Shown here one piece after another: positions 23,199 through 23,389 of a DNA stretch of 23,389 nucleotides (position 1 is the stretch's first letter; each line of letters begins with the position of its first letter). The notes beneath the pieces are model-generated. The model ran no database searches, had not been told where the DNA came from, and was given only the letters and a program-made list of their open reading frames with translations. Origin of the DNA: a virus. Location of the stretch: IMG/VR virus record IMGVR_UViG_3300028377_000058, positions 1 to 23,389 of that record; one strand, given 5' to 3'. Position numbers and translations under genes: made by a program.

Positions 23199-23272
23199 CG
23201 GGTAGTAGAGGAGCGGTTTATCTCGATACATTTGGAATGTATAGCACGTTGGTTCGAATCCAACCTACCCGA
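23199..23272 (+). tRNA. tRNA-Pro(UGG)
   Basis: A full cloverleaf: acceptor CGGGTAG / CTACCCG, T8-A9, D-stem GAGG / TCTC with GG in the loop, anticodon stem ATACA / TGTAT, loop TTTGGAA with anticodon TGG (23233-23235), 5-nt variable loop, T-stem GTTGG / CCAAC with TTCGAAT, discriminator A73. The C1-G72 pair and A73 fit bacterial proline identity. No CCA is encoded. Position 37 is A, whereas bacterial tRNA-Pro(UGG) normally has G37. Confidence 0.88.
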
Positions 23273-23287
23273 CAAATAAGAATAAAT

Positions 23288-23360
23288 AGCGAGTAAGTTG
23301 TAAGGGTTTGCATAGGGTGTTTGGATCACTCAGGATACAGTTCGAGTCTGTTACTTGCTA
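23288..23360 (+). tRNA. tRNA-like gene with anticodon TGG, atypical D-arm
   Basis: Acceptor AGCGAGT (23288-23294) pairs with ACTTGCT (23353-23359) with one G-U, discriminator A. Anticodon stem GGGTG / CACTC with loop TTTGGAT gives anticodon TGG (23322-23324). The T-arm is TACAG / CTGTT (first pair T-T) with TTCGAGT. The D-arm does not form a standard stem, position 8 is A instead of the near-universal U, and A1-U72 does not match proline identity. It may be a degenerate or specialised tRNA, or a different isotype misread by eye. Confidence 0.5.
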
Positions 23361-23389
23361 TAAGTGAAGAATAAAAAATGGTGTATGTG

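Noticed and set aside
23126-23329. Minus-strand 67-residue ORF across the terminator and first tRNA
   Set aside because: It reads the antisense of the tRNA; its G-R-L-D-S-N-Q-R stretch is a well-known artefact of tRNA antisense translation.
23378-23389. Possible gene or third tRNA starting at the window end
   Set aside because: An ATG at 23378 and 12 bases are too little to tell a new ORF from the next tRNA of the array.

Overview
The window is a piece of a large, AT-rich, tailed-phage genome of the T4-like (contractile-tail) kind, most likely infecting a member of the Bacteroidota, probably a flavobacterium. The phage assignment rests on a gene 32-type single-stranded-DNA-binding protein, very large late structural proteins, a tail-tube-like protein, a free-standing homing-type endonuclease and a tRNA cluster, all tightly packed. 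The host assignment rests on promoter elements of the Bacteroidota type (TTTG, about 20 bp, TAnnTTTG), AT-rich start regions mostly lacking Shine-Dalgarno sites, a signal peptide ending in a flavobacterial-style F-T-Q, and a bifunctional-nuclease/UVR protein of a family common in Bacteroidota.

Layout. 1-657: the tail of an unidentified gene and, on the minus strand, an AlkB-like dioxygenase with damaged active-site motifs. 754-2906: a zinc-finger-repeat endonuclease beside the gene 32 homologue, which ends in a strong palindromic terminator. 2986-5109: a disordered/basic protein, a coiled-coil protein, a thioredoxin and a peptidyl-tRNA-hydrolase-2-like protein. 5160-17337: the late structural block (617-aa protein, tube-like protein, 1063-aa and 1248-aa proteins, and two smaller proteins), interrupted by a minus-strand ankyrin-repeat gene that looks like an inserted cargo gene. 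17422-18555: a four-S1-domain RNA-binding protein with its own terminator. 18652-19115: a self-contained promoter-gene-terminator unit for a small exported protein. 19227-22163: small early-type genes, including the bifunctional nuclease. 22232-22948: a metallophosphoesterase. 22966-23360: a regulated leader followed by two tRNA-like genes.

Several genes point to translation control: an S1-like protein, a PTH2-like protein, a UVR-tailed nuclease and tRNA-Pro. The most striking part is the right end. A consensus host-type promoter is embedded in a perfect 9-bp inverted repeat. It precedes a 25-codon leader ORF whose Pro codon lies in a hairpin. A strong intrinsic terminator follows, and its left arm can alternatively pair with the leader. 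tRNA-Pro(UGG) starts only 12 nt after the terminator, so it seems reachable only by read-through. This reads like a translation-sensed attenuator controlling a phage tRNA operon. It is an inference from pairing and layout and has not been tested.

The identities of the large structural proteins come from size, context and visible sub-motifs only; no database comparison was possible.
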